Assembly (NCBI GenBank): GCA_018820925.1
Contig: JAHJNJ010000039.1
Span: 17,525-81,524, forward strand
Source of the DNA: Gammaproteobacteria bacterium
GTDB lineage: Bacteria > Pseudomonadota > Gammaproteobacteria > Burkholderiales > Gallionellaceae
Length of the DNA stretch: 64,000 nt
Direction: 5' to 3'
Below are positions 26,137 to 36,949 of the stretch, piece by piece (the first letter of the stretch is position 1; every line of letters begins with the position of its first letter). The notes under the pieces are model-generated. The model saw nothing but the letters and a program-made list of their open reading frames with translations. It did not search any database and was not told the origin of the DNA. Position numbers and translations under genes: made by a program.

Positions 26137-26754
26137 TCAAACTCCCAGGCAAACCAGAAATGTGGAACCCTTGACGATGCTGTCCGTGTCGATACTCGTG
26201 CCGCCAATTGTTTTGGATGCCATCATGGCGCCTGTTGCGGTATTTCCGTCATCCATGACCAGGTCGAGCTGCTTGACGAGCTTGCCGTCGATATTGTTCG
26301 TACAGATTGCGTAATTGCTTCTGAAGCCGGCGATCGGCGTGCTGGCAGTTCCCGGTTTGCCAATGTTGCTGCCGGACGCTCCCAGTGCAATATAAGTGCT
26401 CGAATATACCGAGCCCTTTGCCGGATCGGCCGGACGGGCATTCTGCCAGAGATTGAAAATTTCTCCCGAAGCCGACTTCCAGCTCCCTAAAGTATTTTCA
26501 CGCCTGTTGATGTGCGTGGTTGCATCCGGCGAACGCGAAGAAGCTTTCTGCAAATTACCCTGCTTTGAGCCTGAACTGATTTGAGTTTCATACAGCACCA
26601 TCTGAAGACTGTTGAAGTCCTGCTTCAGGCGGTTCACTTTCGAGCTGATCGTGAAATTCTGCCCGATCACCATAATAGTGGCCAGCAGACAGGTGAGTAC
26701 GATCACAAAGGTGATTTCGAACAGGGAGAATCCCGATTGTATTTTTTGCGGCAT
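26137..26754 (-). CDS. Type IV prepilin-like protein (pseudopilin), orphan
   Basis: The 205-residue protein has a short leader and class III signal KIQSG|FSLFEITFVIVL, with cleavage after G8 and the conserved Glu at +5, then a hydrophobic helix. The rest is Ser/Thr/Gly-rich with two Cys (CTNN, LVCLGV) that could form the C-terminal disulphide loop of pilins. ATG 26754 is used because it gives a normal 8-residue leader. No other pilus or type II secretion gene is in the window, so it depends on machinery elsewhere. It is convergent with the reductase gene. Nothing is seen in 26755-26946. Confidence 0.8.
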   Translation of the reverse strand: MPQKIQSGFSLFEITFVIVLTCLLATIMVIGQNFTISSKVNRLKQDFNSLQMVLYETQISSGSKQGNLQKASSRSPDATTHINRRENTLGSWKSASGEIFNLWQNARPADPAKGSVYSSTYIALGASGSNIGKPGTASTPIAGFRSNYAICTNNIDGKLVKQLDLVMDDGNTATGAMMASKTIGGTSIDTDSIVKGSTFLVCLGV

Positions 26755-26946
26755 TATCCGTTTCCATGAGGAATTTAAACTTCCCCAACTGTTCCGCAAT
26801 ATCCATGCCAACTCGGCAAAACACCAGGAGATACGCCCCTTATGGGTTATGGCCTACTCTGATAATGGGAATGAATGGCGGCTGTCGGGGGGCGGTCAGC
26901 GCTTGACGGATAAGGGTCGCCAATCAGGCAGAAACAGCCGGAAGAT

Positions 26947-27594
26947 TTACGGCTGCCGGGACTCGAAATTCTTTTCCCTGAATTCGCACAGTTCTTGAAT
27001 GATGCACTCGGCGCACTTCGGTTTGCGCGCCACGCACACGTAACGCCCGTGCAAAATCAACCAATGATGCGCATCGTGCTTGAATTCGTCCGGGACGAAC
27101 TTCAACAGTTTCTTCTCGACTTCAGTCACGTCCTTGCCGGGCGCCAGGCCGATGCGGTTGCTGATGCGGAAGATATGCGTATCGACAGCGATGGTGGGCT
27201 GTCCGAAGGCGGTATTGAGGATCACATTGGCGGTTTTGCGGCCCACGCCGGGCAGGGCTTCCAGCGCTTCGCGCGTCTGCGGCACCTGGCCGCCGTGCTG
27301 CTCCAGCAGCATGCGGCACATCTGGATGATGTGCCTGCTCTTGGTCTGGTACAGGCCGATGCGCTGCACGTAGTCGCGCAGGCCGGCTTCGCCCAGGTCG
27401 AGGATTTTTTGTGGCGTGTTGGCGACGGGGAACAGTTCGCGCGTGGCGAGGTTGACGCTTTTGTCGGTGGCCTGCGCCGAGAGGATCACTGCAACCAGCA
27501 ACTCGAACGGCGTCGAATGAACGAGTTCGGTGGTGGGGTGGGGGTTGGCTGCCTGCAGTCGCAAGAAGATCTCGCGGCGTTTCGCAGGGTTCAT
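26947..27594 (-). CDS. nth: Endonuclease III (DNA glycosylase/AP lyase)
   Basis: The 215-residue protein has the helix-hairpin-helix [17 protein letters not shown] with the catalytic Lys, the catalytic Asp in [10 protein letters not shown], and the [4Fe-4S] motif C-x6-C-x2-C-x5-C ([17 protein letters not shown]). It removes oxidised pyrimidines. It overlaps rsxE by ATGA, the same rsx-nth linkage as in E. coli. Confidence 0.97.
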   Translation of the reverse strand: MNPAKRREIFLRLQAANPHPTTELVHSTPFELLVAVILSAQATDKSVNLATRELFPVANTPQKILDLGEAGLRDYVQRIGLYQTKSRHIIQMCRMLLEQHGGQVPQTREALEALPGVGRKTANVILNTAFGQPTIAVDTHIFRISNRIGLAPGKDVTEVEKKLLKFVPDEFKHDAHHWLILHGRYVCVARKPKCAECIIQELCEFREKNFESRQP

Positions 27595-28292
27595 CCTTGT
27601 GCGGCTTCCGGGCTGGCGCTCGCAACGGCGGCGGGTTTGCTGCGCGCTTTTTGCTCGGCGCGCAGATTGAGCCAGTTTTTGCCTGCGATCAGCAGGCCCA
27701 GTCCGATGAAGGCGCCGGGCGGCAGGATGGCGAGCAGGAAGCCCTTGTAATCGGGAATGACATGCAGCACCCAGCCCTGCGCCATATCGCCCAGGGCGAG
27801 GTCGATGCCGGAAAACAGCGTGCCTTTGCCGACGATCTCGCGCATCGCGCCCAGCGCGCCGAGCACGGCGGTCAGCCCCAACCCCATGGCGAATCCGTCC
27901 AGCGCGGATGGCAGGCCGGAATTCTTGGAAGCGAAGGATTCGACGCGCGCCAGCACGATGCAGTTGGTGACGATGAGCGGGATGAAAATGCCGAGCACCA
28001 CGTACATGCCGTACATATAGGCGTTCATCAGGTATTGCACCACGGTGACCAGCACCGCGATGATCAGGATGAATACCGGGATGCGGATCTCGTTCGGCAC
28101 GTAACTGCGGATGGGGGCGATGCTGCCGCTGCTGACTGTCATGACCAGCGTGGTGGCCAGGCCGAGGCTGACGCCGTTCACCACGGTGCTGCTCACCGCC
28201 AGCAGCGGGCACAGTCCGAGCAATTGCACGATGCCCGGGTTCTGTTTCCACAGGCCGTTGTACATGATGTCTTTGAATTCCAGGAAATTCAT
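27591..28292 (-). CDS. rsxE: Electron transport complex subunit RsxE/RnfE
   Basis: The 233-residue integral membrane protein has about six helices and the RnfE/NqrD sequence ([37 protein letters not shown]). It forms the intramembrane Fe-binding pair with RsxA. The extended C-terminus is hydrophilic and Ala-rich. It overlaps rsxG by four bases and nth by four. Confidence 0.96.
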   Translation of the reverse strand: MNFLEFKDIMYNGLWKQNPGIVQLLGLCPLLAVSSTVVNGVSLGLATTLVMTVSSGSIAPIRSYVPNEIRIPVFILIIAVLVTVVQYLMNAYMYGMYVVLGIFIPLIVTNCIVLARVESFASKNSGLPSALDGFAMGLGLTAVLGALGAMREIVGKGTLFSGIDLALGDMAQGWVLHVIPDYKGFLLAILPPGAFIGLGLLIAGKNWLNLRAEQKARSKPAAVASASPEAAQG

Positions 28293-28936
28293 GGCTTCGT
28301 CTCCTTCTCCGGCTCATTTGCCGCCAACAGCTTGTCGCGGTTCTCGCCGAAATATATCAGGGCCTTGTTCACGGCTTTGACCACGGCGCGCGGCGTGATG
28401 GTGGCGCCCGCCATATGCTCGAATTGTCCGCCGTCCTTCTTTACTTTCCAGTCGGCATCTTTATACACCGCGCGCGACTTGCCGTCGAAAACCTTGATCC
28501 AGGTGCTTTTGGTCAGCTCGATGTAGTCGCCCAGGCCGGGCGTTTCCTTGTGCGCGACAACGCGCACGCCGGCCAGTTCGCCATTGGCGCGCACCGCAAG
28601 CACGAGCGATATCCTGCCGCTGTAGCCGTCCGGCGCGACGGCTTCCAGCACCACGGCAGTCGGTTCGCCCTTGAGGCGCGCGCGGTAGGCAATGGTGACG
28701 TCATCCGTGCCCAGCAGCTCGCTGGGGGGGATGGAGAGAGTGTCCTGGATGATGTCGTTGTCGAGCAGGGTCGCGGGGACGATCTGCATGATGAGTTTCA
28801 GCTTCACCGCCTCTTCGCTTTTCACGATTGCGTCGCGCGTCATGAAGAAGGTGGTGGACAGGATTGCCGTGGCGAGGATGGCGAAAAACACCAGGTTGGC
28901 TGCGGTCTGCAGCGTGGAGCGCGCGATGCGTTTCAT
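28289..28936 (-). CDS. rsxG: Electron transport complex subunit RsxG/RnfG
   Basis: The 215-residue protein has one N-terminal membrane helix and an FMN-binding domain. The covalent-flavin motif appears as [14 protein letters not shown], where the second Thr should carry FMN by a phosphodiester bond. It lies between rsxE and rsxD with four-base overlaps on both sides. Confidence 0.95.
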   Translation of the reverse strand: MKRIARSTLQTAANLVFFAILATAILSTTFFMTRDAIVKSEEAVKLKLIMQIVPATLLDNDIIQDTLSIPPSELLGTDDVTIAYRARLKGEPTAVVLEAVAPDGYSGRISLVLAVRANGELAGVRVVAHKETPGLGDYIELTKSTWIKVFDGKSRAVYKDADWKVKKDGGQFEHMAGATITPRAVVKAVNKALIYFGENRDKLLAANEPEKETKP

Positions 28937-29961
28937 TTGCCGCCCCCTTTCTTGCCGAACACTTTGGGCTGCGTCCAGATGTCGATCAGCGGCACACAGA
29001 TGTTCATCAGCAGCGCGGCGAACGCCACGCCATCCGGGAAACTGCCGAAGGTGCGAATCAGGAAGGTGATGAGCGCCGCGCCTGCGGCGTAGAAAATTCT
29101 GCCCCGGAACGTGGTCGATCCGCCGACCGGATCGGTGAAAATGAAAAACGCGCCCAGCATGGCTGCACCCGCGAACCAGTGGAACAGCGGTGTGACGTAG
29201 TGCACCGGATCGGCCAGATGAAAGATGCCGGCGACGACAAACAGCGTGCCGAGATAAACGGCCGGGATGAGCCAGTTGACGACGCGCGCGAACACCAGAT
29301 ATATCCCGCCGATGGCGAACCCGATTGCCACCATCTCGCTGCCTTTGCCGGCCAGTCGCCCGTAGATCGGCATGTCGCGTATGTCGCTCACTTGCAGGCC
29401 GAGGTGCAATTGCGTCTTCAGCGTGTCCAGCGGCGTGGCCATGGTCACCGCATCCAGCGTCATCCCGCCGGGCAGCACGCCGTAGAAGATGTAATTCAAT
29501 TGGCCGGCAAACGATAGTTCGGTACCGCCCAGCAAATTAGGCGTAATCCAGTGCGTCATGTGCAGCGGGAACGAGATGATGAGCACGGCATAGCCGACCA
29601 TCGCCGGATTGAAGACGTTGTTGCCCAGTCCGCCGTACAGATGTTTGGCGACGACAATGCCGAACGCGGTGCCGACCACCACCAGCCACCAGGGGGCCAG
29701 CGCCGGAATGGACAAGGCCAGCAACCAGGCGGTGATCAGCGCGCTGTTGTCGGACAGGAACGGCTTGAGCGGGCGGTTGCGCAACTTGAGCATAAGCGCT
29801 TCGGTCGCCAGCGCGGTGATCGAAGCCAGCGTGATCGACACCAGGATCGCCGGGCCGAAATACCAGACATAAAACGCGATGCCCGGAATCAGCGCGATCA
29901 GCACGCGCAACATGATCTGGCTGACGCTGCTGGGGGTAGTGATGAAAGGCGATGACCACAT
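28933..29961 (-). CDS. rsxD: Electron transport complex subunit RsxD/RnfD
   Basis: The 342-residue protein has about nine helices, related to NqrB. GGMTLDAVTMATPLD contains the Thr that binds FMN covalently. It starts SPFITTPSSVSQIMLRVLIA, as RnfD does. It is the membrane ion-translocation and flavin subunit of the complex. Confidence 0.96.
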   Translation of the reverse strand: MWSSPFITTPSSVSQIMLRVLIALIPGIAFYVWYFGPAILVSITLASITALATEALMLKLRNRPLKPFLSDNSALITAWLLALSIPALAPWWLVVVGTAFGIVVAKHLYGGLGNNVFNPAMVGYAVLIISFPLHMTHWITPNLLGGTELSFAGQLNYIFYGVLPGGMTLDAVTMATPLDTLKTQLHLGLQVSDIRDMPIYGRLAGKGSEMVAIGFAIGGIYLVFARVVNWLIPAVYLGTLFVVAGIFHLADPVHYVTPLFHWFAGAAMLGAFFIFTDPVGGSTTFRGRIFYAAGAALITFLIRTFGSFPDGVAFAALLMNICVPLIDIWTQPKVFGKKGGGK

Positions 29962-29975
29962 GGTTTGATTGTCCC

Positions 29976-31682
29976 TTAACTGTGTTTCGGCGGCTCGTCG
30001 TCAGCGCCCGGATGTGCTGCAGCTTCGCGCAGCTTGGCGCGGCGCGCCTCGATCTCGGCGATCTCCGCCTGTTGTTGCGGGGTGAGCACCTCGGTGTTCT
30101 TCGGGTTCTCGGCGGCGACCTGCGCCTTGGCGCGTTCGATGGCCGCGTTGATGCGCATCTGCTGCGTATTGTCCGGTTCAAAGTCGGGGTCTGCCGCCTG
30201 TTTTGCCGCCTGTTTGGCGGCCAGTGCCTGGGCCAGGGTGATAGCTTCCCTGGCTGCGGTGGCCTCGCGTTCTTTCTGTGCCAGACGCTCGGCTTTTTCC
30301 TGTTTCTCGCGCTCGATGCGCGCCAGGCGGAACTCGTGGCGTTCGCGCGCGACTTCGGCGGCCTGCGATTCGCGCTCGCGCTGCCAGATCTCGCTCTTGG
30401 CGAAACGGAAATACTGCACCAGCGGGATGTGGCTGGGGCAGACGTAGGCGCAGGCACCGCACTCGATGCAATCGAACAGGTTGTATTCCTGCGCCTTGCC
30501 GAAATCCCTGGCTTTGGAAAACCAGTGCAACTCCTGCGGCTGCAGGTCGGCGGGGCACGCCGCCGCGCAGCGTGTGCAGCGTATGCAGGGCATGGCCGGC
30601 TCGGCCGGCGGAAACAGCTTTGCCGATTTGACGATGATGCAATTGCTGCCCTTCACCACCGGCAAGCGCAAATCCTCGATATCCACGCCCATCATCGGGC
30701 CGCCGAGTATGTAACCCGTCACGCCGGGCAGAGGTTCCGCGAGCCGGACCAACTCTTGCAGCGGCGTGCCGATCAGCACCTCGATGTTTTGCGGGGTGCG
30801 CACATTGCCGGTCACGGTCATCTGGCGCGAGATGAGCGGCTCGCCATAATCGACGAAGCGATGGATCGCAAAGGCGGTGGCCACGTTGCTGCAGGCCACG
30901 CCGATGCCGGTGGGCCTGCCGCCGGAAGGCACTTCCTTGCCGGTGAGTATCTTGATGAGCTGTTTTTCGCCGCCCGAGGGATAGAGCGTGGGGATGATGA
31001 CGACTTCAATGTCGCTGTCGGCGCAGGCCGCCCGCATCGCGGCAATGGCCTGGGGTTTGTTGTCTTCGATGCCGATCAGGGTTTCCGCCGGCGCCGCCAG
31101 ATGGCGCAACACTTCGATACCGCGCACGATTTCCGCAGCGCGTTCGCGCATCAGCCTGTCGTCGGTGGTGATCCAGGGTTCGCATTCGGCACCGTTGATC
31201 ACCAGCGTCTGTATGCGCTGGTCTGGTGCCAGGCTGTATTTGACGTGCGTCGGGAAGGTCGCACCGCCCAGGCCCACGATGCCGGCTTCGCGCAGTTTGG
31301 CCAGCAACTCGGACTTCGGAATGGCGCGGTATGCAAGCGGCGCATGCTCTATCCACTGGTCTTTCCCGTCCGGCTCGATGTGTACGCACAACCCGGGTAA
31401 CTGGGAAGGGTGGGGTACGGCGTGCGGCCGGACCGCCGTGACCGTGCCCGAGGTCGGGGCGTGAATCGCCGCGCTCACCATGCCCTGCGCACTGGCCAGC
31501 AACTGTCCCTTCAATACGTGATCGCCGGCCTGCACCTGCACCTTGGCCCCGGCGCCGATATGCTGGTGCAAGGACAGGATCAGTTGCGGCGGCAGCGGCG
31601 CGATTCGGCTCGGCAACTCGGACGATTCGAGCTTGTGTTCGTCCGGGTGGATACCACCATGAAAATGATCGAGCCTTCTCAT
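29976..31682 (-). CDS. rsxC: Electron transport complex subunit RsxC/RnfC
   Basis: The 568-residue peripheral subunit has the NADH/FMN-binding core ([32 protein letters not shown]) and two [4Fe-4S] motifs, C366-x2-C-x2-C-x3-C376 and C405-x2-C-x2-C-x3-C415. The C-terminal ~130 residues are charged and Ala/Glu-rich, a tail common in proteobacterial RnfC. The start overlaps the rsxB stop by ATGA. Confidence 0.96.
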   Translation of the reverse strand: MRRLDHFHGGIHPDEHKLESSELPSRIAPLPPQLILSLHQHIGAGAKVQVQAGDHVLKGQLLASAQGMVSAAIHAPTSGTVTAVRPHAVPHPSQLPGLCVHIEPDGKDQWIEHAPLAYRAIPKSELLAKLREAGIVGLGGATFPTHVKYSLAPDQRIQTLVINGAECEPWITTDDRLMRERAAEIVRGIEVLRHLAAPAETLIGIEDNKPQAIAAMRAACADSDIEVVIIPTLYPSGGEKQLIKILTGKEVPSGGRPTGIGVACSNVATAFAIHRFVDYGEPLISRQMTVTGNVRTPQNIEVLIGTPLQELVRLAEPLPGVTGYILGGPMMGVDIEDLRLPVVKGSNCIIVKSAKLFPPAEPAMPCIRCTRCAAACPADLQPQELHWFSKARDFGKAQEYNLFDCIECGACAYVCPSHIPLVQYFRFAKSEIWQRERESQAAEVARERHEFRLARIEREKQEKAERLAQKEREATAAREAITLAQALAAKQAAKQAADPDFEPDNTQQMRINAAIERAKAQVAAENPKNTEVLTPQQQAEIAEIEARRAKLREAAAHPGADDEPPKHS

Positions 31683-32254
31683 GATGTCGGCATCTCGCGG
31701 GTTGGGTTTTTTGGCTGGGCAAGCGTATAGACGGGATAAGGCCATTTCCAGGTTTGAATACTCTCGGGCAATCCCATCATGCTGATGCAATCCACCGGGC
31801 AGGGGGCCAGGCACAATTCGCAGCCCGTGCATTCGGAGGCGATGATGGTGTGCATCTGTTTTGCCGCGCCGACGATGGCATCCACCGGGCAGGCCTGCAG
31901 GCACAGCGTGCAGCCGATGCAGGTGTTCTCATCGATGAATGCGACCGCTTTGGCTCTGGGGCCTGCGCCTTCGCCGAACGGTTTGTAATCGACGCCGAGC
32001 AATTCGGCCAGTTTGCGTATGCCTTCCTCGCCGCCGGGCGGGCACAGGTTGATATCGGCCTCGCCCTTGGCGATGGCTTCGGCATAGGGCTTGCAGCCGG
32101 GGAAGCCGCATTGGCCGCATTGCGTCTGCGGCAACACGGCGTCGATCTTCTCCACCAGCGGATTGCCCTCGACCTTGAATTTGATCGCGGAATAACCCAA
32201 TACCGCGCCCAATAACAAAGAGATGCCGACCATTACCCAGAGTGCAGAGATCAT
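31679..32254 (-). CDS. rsxB: Electron transport complex subunit RsxB/RnfB
   Basis: The 191-residue protein has an N-terminal membrane anchor, a four-Cys [4Fe-4S] site (CGQCGFPGC plus a later CPP), then two ferredoxin motifs ([32 protein letters not shown]). It is the ferredoxin-side entry of the complex. It overlaps rsxA and rsxC by four bases each. Confidence 0.97.
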   Translation of the reverse strand: MISALWVMVGISLLLGAVLGYSAIKFKVEGNPLVEKIDAVLPQTQCGQCGFPGCKPYAEAIAKGEADINLCPPGGEEGIRKLAELLGVDYKPFGEGAGPRAKAVAFIDENTCIGCTLCLQACPVDAIVGAAKQMHTIIASECTGCELCLAPCPVDCISMMGLPESIQTWKWPYPVYTLAQPKNPTREMPTS

Positions 32255-32826
32255 TTCACCAGGCCCGAGAACCCCATGAAAGACAGACTCATCAGCCCGG
32301 CGGTGACCATGGCGATGGCCGAGCCCTTGAAGATGCCGGGCACGTCCGCGCCTTCCATGCGCTCGCGAATGCCGGCGAACAGGATCATCACCAGCGTGAA
32401 GCCCATCGCGCCGCCGAAGCCGAACAGCAGGGATTGCATGAAGTCATGTTTGGCCTGCACGTTGAGCAGGGGGATGCCGAGCACGGCGCAGTTGGTGGTG
32501 ATCAGCGGCAGGTAGATGCCGAGTATCTGGTACAACTCGGGGCTGGTTTTCTTGATTACCATTTCGGTGAATTGCACGATACCGGCGATGACCACGATGA
32601 ACGACAGCGTGGTGAGGTAAGCCAGGTCGGGTCCCAGCAGGTAGTGCTGGATGAGGTAGCTGGCGCCGGACGCGAGGGTCAGCACAAAAGTCGTGGCTGC
32701 GCCCATGCCGATGGCGGTTTCGAGCTTCTTGGATACGCCCATGAACGGGCATATTCCAAGTATCTTCACCAACACGATGTTGTTCACCAACACCGTGCTG
32801 ACGAGGATGAGTAAGTATTCGGTCAT
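32251..32826 (-). CDS. rsxA: Electron transport complex subunit RsxA/RnfA
   Basis: The 191-residue six-helix protein starts [20 protein letters not shown] and contains [13 protein letters not shown] and [13 protein letters not shown], with the two Cys of the intramembrane Fe site. It is first gene of the operon rsxABCDGE-nth. In E. coli this complex keeps SoxR reduced; in other bacteria Rnf couples ferredoxin:NAD electron flow to ion movement. Which applies here is unknown. Confidence 0.97.
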   Translation of the reverse strand: MTEYLLILVSTVLVNNIVLVKILGICPFMGVSKKLETAIGMGAATTFVLTLASGASYLIQHYLLGPDLAYLTTLSFIVVIAGIVQFTEMVIKKTSPELYQILGIYLPLITTNCAVLGIPLLNVQAKHDFMQSLLFGFGGAMGFTLVMILFAGIRERMEGADVPGIFKGSAIAMVTAGLMSLSFMGFSGLVK

Positions 32827-32888
32827 TCAGCCAGCACTCCTGAGAAGGCGGCGATTATCCGCCGAATCAGGTGCAGCTTCAACTACCG

Positions 32889-32916
32889 CAAATACAATAA
32901 GGGAATAACCCTGCAA
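32889..32916 (-). promoter_or_regulatory. Possible sigma-70 promoter of the rsx operon
   Basis: On the minus strand TTGCAG (32916-32911), a 16-base spacer and TATTTG (32894-32889) resemble -35 and -10 boxes, about 65 bases before rsxA. The match is modest. The rest of 32827-33100 shows no gene, palindrome or RNA feature. Confidence 0.3.
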
Positions 32917-33100
32917 TATTCCGGACAAGGACGTGAAGAAATGGTTAGACCGCGTGATGTATCCCGCGCCAACGCAGCAGCCGGCAAATGAAACCACAAG
33001 AAAACACACAGGCTGCGCCGGACTTTGCAGTGTAATCAAGCGCGAAAACGGGGTCCCCGGCAACCGGCAGGCCGACCTGGAGAGACGGCAGGAAGCGCCG

Positions 33101-34978
33101 TCACAGCATGACCCTGGTGCCCAGTTCGACCACCTGGTTGGCGGGCAGGTTGAAGAAGCTCGTTGCGCCTTCGGATTGGCGCGTCATCCACGAAAACAGT
33201 GCGCAACGCCAGGCGGACATGCCGCCGGGGCCCTCCATGACACTGGAACGGGCGACGAAGTAGGTGTTGATCATCGGTTCCAGTTCCACGCCATGCTCCG
33301 CCAGGCCTTCCAGCGCCGCCGGGATATCGACTTCCTGGCGGAAACCGAAGTGCGCGGCGATGTCGTACATGCCGGGAGCGAGCCTTTTCACCTGCAACCG
33401 TTGTTTGTGTCGGACATAGGGCACGTCGGCGGTAATCACATGCACGAACAGCGTTTGCTCATGCAGCACCTTGAAGTGTTTGAGGTTGTGGAACAGCGCG
33501 CTGGGTACCATGCTCGGATCCGCCGTCAGGTAGACCGCCGTGCCGGGCACGCGCGGCACTTCGGGCTGCGTGCCGGAGATGAACTGATCCATCGGGATAT
33601 CGAGCTTGCGCCGTTGTGCGGCGATGAGGACACTGCCTTTCTTCCAGGTGGAGAGCAGGACGAACATGCCCACGCCGAAGGCGAGCGGCATCCAGCCGCC
33701 GTGGAACAGTTTGGTCAAATTGGAAGCGAGAAACGTCATTTCCAGCAACACGAATATGAGCAATGCCGGCAACAGGTAAGCGCGCGTCCGCGCAGTCAGG
33801 TGCAAAGCGACGAATGCGGTGAGCAGGGTGGTGATGATCATGGTGCCGGACACGGCGATGCCGTAGGCGGCAGCCAGCGCGTTGGACGAACCGAACTGGA
33901 ACACGAGGATGATGACGCCGGTCAGCATCATCCAGTTCACGGCGGGGATGTAGATTTGTCCGCGCTGCGCGTCGGAGGTGTGCTGGATGAACAGGCGCGG
34001 CAGGTAGCCCATGCGCATCGCCTGCAGTGTCATGGAGTACGCGCCGGAAATGGTGGCCTGCGAGGCGATCACGGTGGCTGCCGTGGCCAGCGCGACCAGG
34101 GGCAGCATGAACCAGTCCGGCGACAGCAGGTAGAACGGATTCTGGATTGCGTCCGCCGTGCGCAACACCAGGGCGCCTTGCCCGAAATAGTTGATGAGCA
34201 GGGCCGGACAGACCAGCCCGAACCATGCCAGGCGCACCGGCCTGGCACCGAAATGCCCCATGTCCGCATACAGCGCCTCCCCGCCGGTGAGCGCCAGGAA
34301 AACGGCGGACAAAAGCATGAACATGCCGAACGGATGCTCCAGCGCAAAGCCGATGGCGTACATCGGGTCGAGGGCGCGCAATACCGATGGCGTTTGCGCG
34401 ATGCTGAGCGCGCCGAGCACGGCCAGTGCGGTAAACCACAACAGGGTGACTGGCCCGAATAATTTGCCCATGCTGCCGGTGCCGCGGTGCTGGATGAAAA
34501 ACAGGCCGGTGAGCACGCCGATGGTGACCGGGATGATGAGGTGCTCCAGCGCGGGCGCGGCGACACTGAGGCCTTCGACGGCGGACAGCACCGAGATCGC
34601 CGGGGTGATGAGTGCATCGCCGTAGAACAGGGCGGCGGCAAAGATGCCGGCCGTGACGATGGCCAGTTTCAGGCGCGTTGCTTGTTGTGCGCAGCGGTTG
34701 GCCAACGCGGTCAGGGCGAGCACGCCGCCTTCGCCGTCGTTGTCGAACTTGAGCATGATCCACACGTATTTCAGCGAAATGATGAGCATCATCGCCCAGA
34801 ACATGGCAGATAACGTGGCCAGTACGTTGGGTTCCGTGGCGGCGAGCCCGTGCGGACCGATGAAGGCTTCCTTGAAGGCATACAGCGGGCTGGTGCCGAT
34901 ATCGCCATAGACCACGCCGAGTGCTGCCAGCGTCAAAGCGCCGGTGGATGCGTTTTTATTCGTGTGCGGGACGTTCAT
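33101..34978 (-). CDS. kup: Low-affinity potassium uptake protein Kup
   Basis: The 625-residue transporter has the family signature LAALGVVYGDIGTSPLYAFKEAF, about twelve membrane helices in the first 430 residues and a cytoplasmic C-terminal domain. It imports K+ with H+. It is preceded by a GGGAGG ribosome site and is monocistronic. Confidence 0.96.
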   Translation of the reverse strand: MNVPHTNKNASTGALTLAALGVVYGDIGTSPLYAFKEAFIGPHGLAATEPNVLATLSAMFWAMMLIISLKYVWIMLKFDNDGEGGVLALTALANRCAQQATRLKLAIVTAGIFAAALFYGDALITPAISVLSAVEGLSVAAPALEHLIIPVTIGVLTGLFFIQHRGTGSMGKLFGPVTLLWFTALAVLGALSIAQTPSVLRALDPMYAIGFALEHPFGMFMLLSAVFLALTGGEALYADMGHFGARPVRLAWFGLVCPALLINYFGQGALVLRTADAIQNPFYLLSPDWFMLPLVALATAATVIASQATISGAYSMTLQAMRMGYLPRLFIQHTSDAQRGQIYIPAVNWMMLTGVIILVFQFGSSNALAAAYGIAVSGTMIITTLLTAFVALHLTARTRAYLLPALLIFVLLEMTFLASNLTKLFHGGWMPLAFGVGMFVLLSTWKKGSVLIAAQRRKLDIPMDQFISGTQPEVPRVPGTAVYLTADPSMVPSALFHNLKHFKVLHEQTLFVHVITADVPYVRHKQRLQVKRLAPGMYDIAAHFGFRQEVDIPAALEGLAEHGVELEPMINTYFVARSSVMEGPGGMSAWRCALFSWMTRQSEGATSFFNLPANQVVELGTRVML

Positions 34979-35048
34979 TTCGCCTCCCTTTTCCGCTTGC
35001 TGCGGAAGAGTGGGGCGGCACTCTACTCCTGGGGTTGGCCGAGTGCAA

Positions 35049-36071
35049 TCAGGGGCGGCGGACGGCTTTGCAGCACTCCGTCACCAGTTCCTGGCCGCGA
35101 TAGATCATGCCGCTGTAAATCTGCACCAGCGCCGCTCCGGCCGCCATTTTTTCCCGTGCATGTTCGCCCTGCAGAATGCCGCCCACGCCGATGATGGGCA
35201 GCGCCCCGTTCAGTTCGGCGGCAAGCTGGCGGATGACGGCGGTGGACTTGTCGCGCACCGGTGCGCCGCTCAGGCCGCCTGCCTCGTTGCCGTGCGGCAG
35301 GCCTTCCACGCCTTCGCGCGACAACGTGGTGTTGGTGGCGATGACGCCGTCGATGCGGTGCTTGATGAGCAGCGCAGCAATGCTCCTGATCTGATCTGCG
35401 TCGAGGTCGGGCGCGATCTTCACCGCCAGCGGCACGTACTTGCCATGCAGTTGCGCCAGTTTTTCCTGTTCTGCTTTGAGTTGTCCGAGTAGCGCGTCGA
35501 GTTCGTCGCCGCCCTGCAACTGGCGCAGGTTCTTGGTGTTGGGCGAGGAGATGTTGATGGCGACGTAGCTGGCGTGTTGGTACACCTTGCGCAGGCCGAT
35601 GAGGTAATCGTCCGCCGCTTTTTCGATGGGGGTGTCGGCGTTCTTGCCGATGTTGATGCCGAGGATGCCTTTGTACTTGGCGCGCTTGACGTTGGCGATG
35701 AGCGCATCCACGCCTTCGTTGTTGAAGCCCATGCGGTTGATGATGCCCTGCGCTTCGGGCAGGCGAAACATGCGCGGTTTGGGGTTTCCGGGTTGCGCGC
35801 GCGGGGTGACGGTGCCGATCTCGATGAAGCCGAAACCGAAGGCAGCGAGCGCGTCGATGACTTCGCCGTTCTTGTCCAGGCCTGCGGCCAATCCGACCGG
35901 GTTGGGAAAGGTCAGGCCCATCACCGTGCGCGGATCGTCGGCCGGGCGTTTGAATACCAGCGACGTGAGTCCGAGGCAGCTTGCCGTCTTCAGCCCTTCG
36001 ATGGTGGCGTGGTGCGCGATCTCGGGGTCGAGCGCAAACAGGGCGGGGCGGAACAACTGGAACAGGGACAT
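35049..36071 (-). CDS. pyrD: Dihydroorotate dehydrogenase (quinone), class 2
   Basis: The 340-residue FMN enzyme starts with the membrane-associating helix [21 protein letters not shown]. It has [20 protein letters not shown], the catalytic Ser region [15 protein letters not shown] and the FMN-phosphate GVGGI motif. It oxidises dihydroorotate to orotate and reduces quinone. Its start touches the stop of the upstream membrane-protein gene (one-base overlap). Confidence 0.97.
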   Translation of the reverse strand: MSLFQLFRPALFALDPEIAHHATIEGLKTASCLGLTSLVFKRPADDPRTVMGLTFPNPVGLAAGLDKNGEVIDALAAFGFGFIEIGTVTPRAQPGNPKPRMFRLPEAQGIINRMGFNNEGVDALIANVKRAKYKGILGINIGKNADTPIEKAADDYLIGLRKVYQHASYVAINISSPNTKNLRQLQGGDELDALLGQLKAEQEKLAQLHGKYVPLAVKIAPDLDADQIRSIAALLIKHRIDGVIATNTTLSREGVEGLPHGNEAGGLSGAPVRDKSTAVIRQLAAELNGALPIIGVGGILQGEHAREKMAAGAALVQIYSGMIYRGQELVTECCKAVRRP

Positions 36072-36949
36072 TACTGGTCTTTCCTGGTGACAATGGGAAT
36101 GGGGAACGGTTTTTTCCTGAACACTTCGCCGCGCGGTTTTCCGCGCCAGTGTTCGGCAACGGCATCGCCGATTTGCAGGCAGAGCAAACCGAATACGCCA
36201 AGCCCCGCGACCAGTTGCCACGTGCCGGTGTCGAGGTAGAGTGCGCCGCCGCTGAAGCGATATACCGCCAGTGCGAAGCCGCCGACCACGATACCGGAGA
36301 TTGCGCCCAGCAATATCCGGCTCCAGTCGCCTTGCGCCAGGCCGGAAAAGACGGTGCTTTCGTTCCACAGCAATTGCAATGCGGCAAGCAGCAGCAACGG
36401 GGATAGCCAGAACAGCCAGCCCAGAAGGTCTGTCCGGATCGTGCCGCCGGCCAGTCCGGTCAGCGCGAGCAACAGCAGAAGAATGGCGGCGGTTTCAGGC
36501 GGCAATGCCGGCAGGGCGAAGCGACGTGTACCCAGACGAACCAGGCCGGGCAATCCGGCCAGCCACAGGCGCGAGATCAAGATGACGGGCAACAGCACCG
36601 TGCCGGAAAATGCAGCAACCAGGAGTGCCTGCGTTGCCGAAGCCGCGGTGAACCACGATTCCGCGAACAGGTTCAGGTAGGCGATCAGCGTGCCCGTCAC
36701 CGTTCCCGCCACGCCGCTCCACAGCAGGTAGCTGCGCTGCGAACGCAACAGGCTGTGGCCGGTGCGATGGAAGGTGAGTGTGTCCAGCAGGATGCCGAAA
36801 GCGAGTACGGCAAGGATGCCGGATAATGCCGGCAGCCAGACCGCGCCTGCAATGGGCGCGGGGGCAAACCACTCCTGTCCGGCGAGCACGAGCGCGACGG
36901 GGGGCAGGAGCAACAGCGCGACAGCGAAGGTAAGCAGGCGGTTCAGCAT
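36071..36949 (-). CDS. Multi-pass membrane protein of unknown function
   Basis: The 292-residue protein has about eight hydrophobic segments (for example [36 protein letters not shown]) and a basic C-terminal tail ([20 protein letters not shown]). No family signature is recognised. It overlaps the bpt end by seven bases and pyrD by one, so it belongs to an aat-bpt-orf-pyrD transcription unit. The start is ATG 36949; longer starts would lie inside bpt. Confidence 0.75.
   Translation of the reverse strand: MLNRLLTFAVALLLLPPVALVLAGQEWFAPAPIAGAVWLPALSGILAVLAFGILLDTLTFHRTGHSLLRSQRSYLLWSGVAGTVTGTLIAYLNLFAESWFTAASATQALLVAAFSGTVLLPVILISRLWLAGLPGLVRLGTRRFALPALPPETAAILLLLLALTGLAGGTIRTDLLGWLFWLSPLLLLAALQLLWNESTVFSGLAQGDWSRILLGAISGIVVGGFALAVYRFSGGALYLDTGTWQLVAGLGVFGLLCLQIGDAVAEHWRGKPRGEVFRKKPFPIPIVTRKDQ

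Noticed and set aside
32933..34462. A 509-codon + strand frame opposite kup
   Set aside because: Mirror of the kup codons with His/Gln/Arg-rich low-complexity translation; kup itself is unmistakable.
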